DNA of 64,000 nucleotides from Roseivirga sp. 4D4 (GTDB lineage: Bacteria > Bacteroidota > Bacteroidia > Cytophagales > Cyclobacteriaceae): NCBI RefSeq assembly GCF_001747095.1, contig NZ_MDGP01000001.1, positions 169,001-233,000 on the forward strand, given 5' to 3'. Shown here in pieces: positions 61,613 to 64,000 of this stretch; the first letter of the stretch is position 1, and each line of letters starts with the position of its first letter. A program made the translations under genes and the position numbers. The notes under the pieces were generated by a model. It did not search any database. It saw nothing but the letters and a program-made list of their open reading frames with translations, and was not told the origin of the DNA.

Positions 61613-64000
61613 TTACTCAGACCTGAGGGAATCAACAGGGTTGGTACTCGCTGCCTTCATGGTCTGGAAGCCAACGGCTAACCAGGCAATTAGCAAGGTA
61701 AGCAGTCCCACAAATGCAAAGTTCGAGACCTTCAGGTTGATGCCATAAGCAAAGTTGCCAATCCAGGCGTCAGCCATGAAATAGCTAATGGGTAAGCCTA
61801 TGAGTAATGCGAGTATAACCATCTTACTAAAGTCAGTGGACAGGAGGTAGATGATGTTTGCTGCACCAGCACCAAGTACTTTTCTAATGCCGATTTCCTT
61901 AGAACGCTTATCTGTTGTGAAGGCTGCTAAACCGAGTAAACCTAGACATGAAATGATAATGGCAACACCTGCGAAGTAGCGCGAAAGCTGTGATATACTG
62001 AGTTCTGACTTATATACTGCTTGAAAATCCTCATCAATGAATGTAAAGTCGAAAGGCACTCCTCCTAAATGCTCATCGTATATGTCTTCCACTTTATCAA
62101 GTGCTTCGAAATTAGCTCCCGACTGCAATCTGATTAATGTGTATTCTAACTCATCAGTCAATTGTATGTATAGTGGGTGTATGTCGTTGTACATAGATTG
62201 AAAATGGAAGTCTTTGACCACACCGATTATTTCTGATTTTTCGTTCTGTACTTCCACGACTTTCCCAATGGGGTCTTCAATCCCCATAAGTTTGATGGCT
62301 GCTTCGTTGAAAATCATTTTGCTACGGCCGGGCTCATCTCTTCCCATTTGGTAACTCCTTCCTGTTGCCATTTCAATTCCCATTGCTTCCAGGAAATCAT
62401 AACCCACTTCAATTATTTCAAAATAGCTTCTTTGATTTGGATCTTTTCCAGGCCAATTAACCCAGCTGGTTCCTCCATGCATGCCCGTGGCATCATCTAT
62501 TGCTCCGGCTACGCTCATTACTTCGGGAATGTTCCTGAGTTGCTCTTGAAAAGCTCGATAACCGGGACCATCTTCCACTACATAATCGAAGCGGAGGAGA
62601 TTTTCACGATCAAAACCCAGGTTTTTTGACTGGATATAATTGATTTGCTGGGAAACTACCATGACAGCGGTGATAAGAATTGCGGAAATGGCAAACTGAA
62701 AGACTACTAAGCCTTTTCTCAACCAGGTATCACCGAAGGTCGTTTGAAGTTTTCCCTTGAGCATGGAAATAGGGTGGAGGCCAGATAGATATAGGGCAGG
62801 ATAACTACCAGATAAAAGGCCTGTCACTAATGTGATCAAAAGGGCTGAAACGATAAGGTTCAATTCAAATGAGAGGCTCAAAGATTTACCCGTGATCAAG
62901 TTGAATTGCGGAAGGAACGCATAAGCCAGAAATAAGCCAGCGAAGAGGGCAATAAAGGAGAGCATTACAGACTCAGACATGTACTGCCATATGATCGTTT
63001 TTCTCCTCGCACCAATAGCCTTCTTGACCCCGATTTCTTTCATCCGATTGCTGGCTTTGGCTGTAGTTAGGTTCATGAAATTGATACTGGCAATCACAAG
63101 TATGAAAAGGGCTACCAGACTGAAGAGACGCACATATGTGATTCGACCCCCAGTCTGTTGTGCATTGCTAAATGTGCCGTACAAGTATCTGTCGCTATAT
63201 TTTTGAACCTCAAGTGTGTTTTGCACATTTTCCATTTTGGTAGTCAGAAAACGCTCGATTTTTTGATTGAAGGCTGCCATATCGGTGCCCTCTTTCATGA
63301 GCAAGTAAGTTCTTTCATTGTTACTGTTCCAGTTACTGTAAGGTGCATACCTTTCAACAAGGAGTTCCATGGAAAACAAGAGATCAAATTTTCTTGAAGA
63401 CTGCTTAGGTGATTCGAAAATGCCTACTATTTGGAATTCCCCTGACATCCGTTCTTGATCCCAACTTATGGTTTTACCAACTGCTAGCTCTTGCTTATCG
63501 AATAATTTTGCAGCCAACTCATCGGATATTAAGACTGATTTGGAATTTGGTATGGGATTGTCCTTGTCGCCTCTGAGCAGCCTGTAAGAAAAGATATTGA
63601 AGAAGTCTGGATCGATTTGATTGTCCTTGGCTTTGAACTTTTTTTCACCATAACCGACAATTCCAGGAGTTTCAGCCCAATCTTCATTAACAGAAATTGA
63701 CTTTTCTACTTCTGGGAATTCTTCCAACAAGCTAGCCGCTAGCATGCGTTGTGTAAACTCATCAGTCTCTACTTCGTCTCCCCAATGATTGTGTTGAAGG
63801 ACTATATAGAGTTGATCGTCATTTTCATGGAAACGATCTATGCCAACTTCATCACTTACCCAGAGATAAATGAGTAGGGCACAGGCCAGACCACTAGCCA
63901 AACCAATGAGGTTGATAAAGAATGTACTTTTGAAGCGTTGAAAGCTTCTTATTGAGATTAGAATGTTGTGTTTGAACATAGCAGTTTTGTTGATTGAGTA
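61613..64000 (-). CDS. FtsX-like permease, C-terminal ~795 residues (5' end outside window)
   Basis: The Met at 63979 is probably internal: the frame is open to 64000, and the 7 upstream codons read Y-S-I-N-K-T-A before MFKHN, matching the prefix-domain junction Y-S-T-N-K-I-A-MLKHN in the neighbouring paralogue. The prefix domain therefore lies beyond the window. The visible part has the two FtsX cores (RMKEIGVKKAIGARRKTIIW and KRSKEIGIRKVLGAGAANIIYLL) and two MacB-type periplasmic domains. It is separated from the upstream copy of the array by 98 bp without an obvious terminator. Confidence 0.92.
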   Translation of the reverse strand, partial: YSINKTAMFKHNILISIRSFQRFKSTFFINLIGLASGLACALLIYLWVSDEVGIDRFHENDDQLYIVLQHNHWGDEVETDEFTQRMLAASLLEEFPEVEKSISVNEDWAETPGIVGYGEKKFKAKDNQIDPDFFNIFSYRLLRGDKDNPIPNSKSVLISDELAAKLFDKQELAVGKTISWDQERMSGEFQIVGIFESPKQSSRKFDLLFSMELLVERYAPYSNWNSNNERTYLLMKEGTDMAAFNQKIERFLTTKMENVQNTLEVQKYSDRYLYGTFSNAQQTGGRITYVRLFSLVALFILVIASINFMNLTTAKASNRMKEIGVKKAIGARRKTIIWQYMSESVMLSFIALFAGLFLAYAFLPQFNLITGKSLSLSFELNLIVSALLITLVTGLLSGSYPALYLSGLHPISMLKGKLQTTFGDTWLRKGLVVFQFAISAILITAVMVVSQQINYIQSKNLGFDRENLLRFDYVVEDGPGYRAFQEQLRNIPEVMSVAGAIDDATGMHGGTSWVNWPGKDPNQRSYFEIIEVGYDFLEAMGIEMATGRSYQMGRDEPGRSKMIFNEAAIKLMGIEDPIGKVVEVQNEKSEIIGVVKDFHFQSMYNDIHPLYIQLTDELEYTLIRLQSGANFEALDKVEDIYDEHLGGVPFDFTFIDEDFQAVYKSELSISQLSRYFAGVAIIISCLGLLGLAAFTTDKRSKEIGIRKVLGAGAANIIYLLSTDFSKMVILALLIGLPISYFMADAWIGNFAYGINLKVSNFAFVGLLTLLIAWLAVGFQTMKAASTNPVDSLRSE

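Noticed and set aside
1..64000. tRNA, rRNA, riboswitch, insertion sequence or prophage
   Set aside because: Nothing in the sequence supported any of these; no transposase, integrase or cloverleaf was noticed by eye, though a small RNA could be missed.

Overview
The window looks like chromosomal DNA from a marine-type Bacteroidota, most likely order Cytophagales. The support is: FecI/FecR/TonB-receptor signalling; prefix-domain FtsX-like permeases without their own ATPase; a cbb3 oxidase locus with fused ccoN-ccoO and a one-haem CcoP; menaquinone synthesis (MenA); bacillithiol-type YfiT; and at least one clear Bacteroidota promoter of the TTG-N17-TAnnTTTG type. I could not assign a genus. No rRNA, tRNA, IS element, phage or CRISPR array was seen.

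Layout. 1-1376: 3' end of an FtsX-type permease. 1605-6382: lipoprotein with two homologous ~75-residue modules, ECF sigma factor, FecR anti-sigma and STN-containing TonB-dependent receptor (cell-surface signalling). 6383-8012 (minus): SnoaL-like protein and esterase. 8265-20676: an eight-gene plus-strand island (see below). 20894-23522: lipoprotein, LytS-type kinase and LytTR regulator. 23581-30824: household and stress genes, including a divergent arginine decarboxylase/arginase pair. 30828-33521: argS and menA. 33585-46616: a microaerobic respiration region (Crp/Fnr regulator, universal stress protein, ccoI, ccoS, hemN, then ccoNO, ccoQ, ccoP, ccoG, ccoH and a SafE/UreH-like membrane protein), with candidate FNR boxes before the stress-protein/ccoI and ccoNO units. 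46695-58852: stress protein, SUI1, hydrolases, a sortilin/BNR protein, a dienelactone hydrolase-like protein, PEP carboxylase and a TlpA-like lipoprotein. 58908-64000 (minus): two more FtsX-like permeases, the last running off the window.

The most interesting part is 8265-20676. Two ComEC-like metallo-beta-lactamase-fold proteins precede a 1635-residue protein. That protein ends in nine exact-length 29-residue repeats followed by two identical 15-residue copies of HVDLPYVDIPKPHID. The two copies differ at 9 of 15 codons, all synonymously, so the peptide sequence appears to be under strong selection. Next come a 160-residue protein with a nitrile-hydratase-like (NHLP) leader fold, possibly duplicated and with no core of its own, and four overlapping enzyme genes: radical SAM/SPASM, a GYPxCC (DUF483-like) cysteine protein, an HExxH peptide beta-hydroxylase-like protein and a VAO-type FAD oxidase. 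I infer an undescribed RiPP-like system in which the tail of a giant scaffold is the modified substrate and the NHLP protein may act as a leader or adaptor in trans. No exporter or protease is encoded in the island, and none of this is experimentally shown here.

Small items easily missed by automatic calling are a 51-residue ccoS (37572-37727) and a 38-residue putative secreted peptide (52897-53013) lying between two copies of a palindromic repeat.
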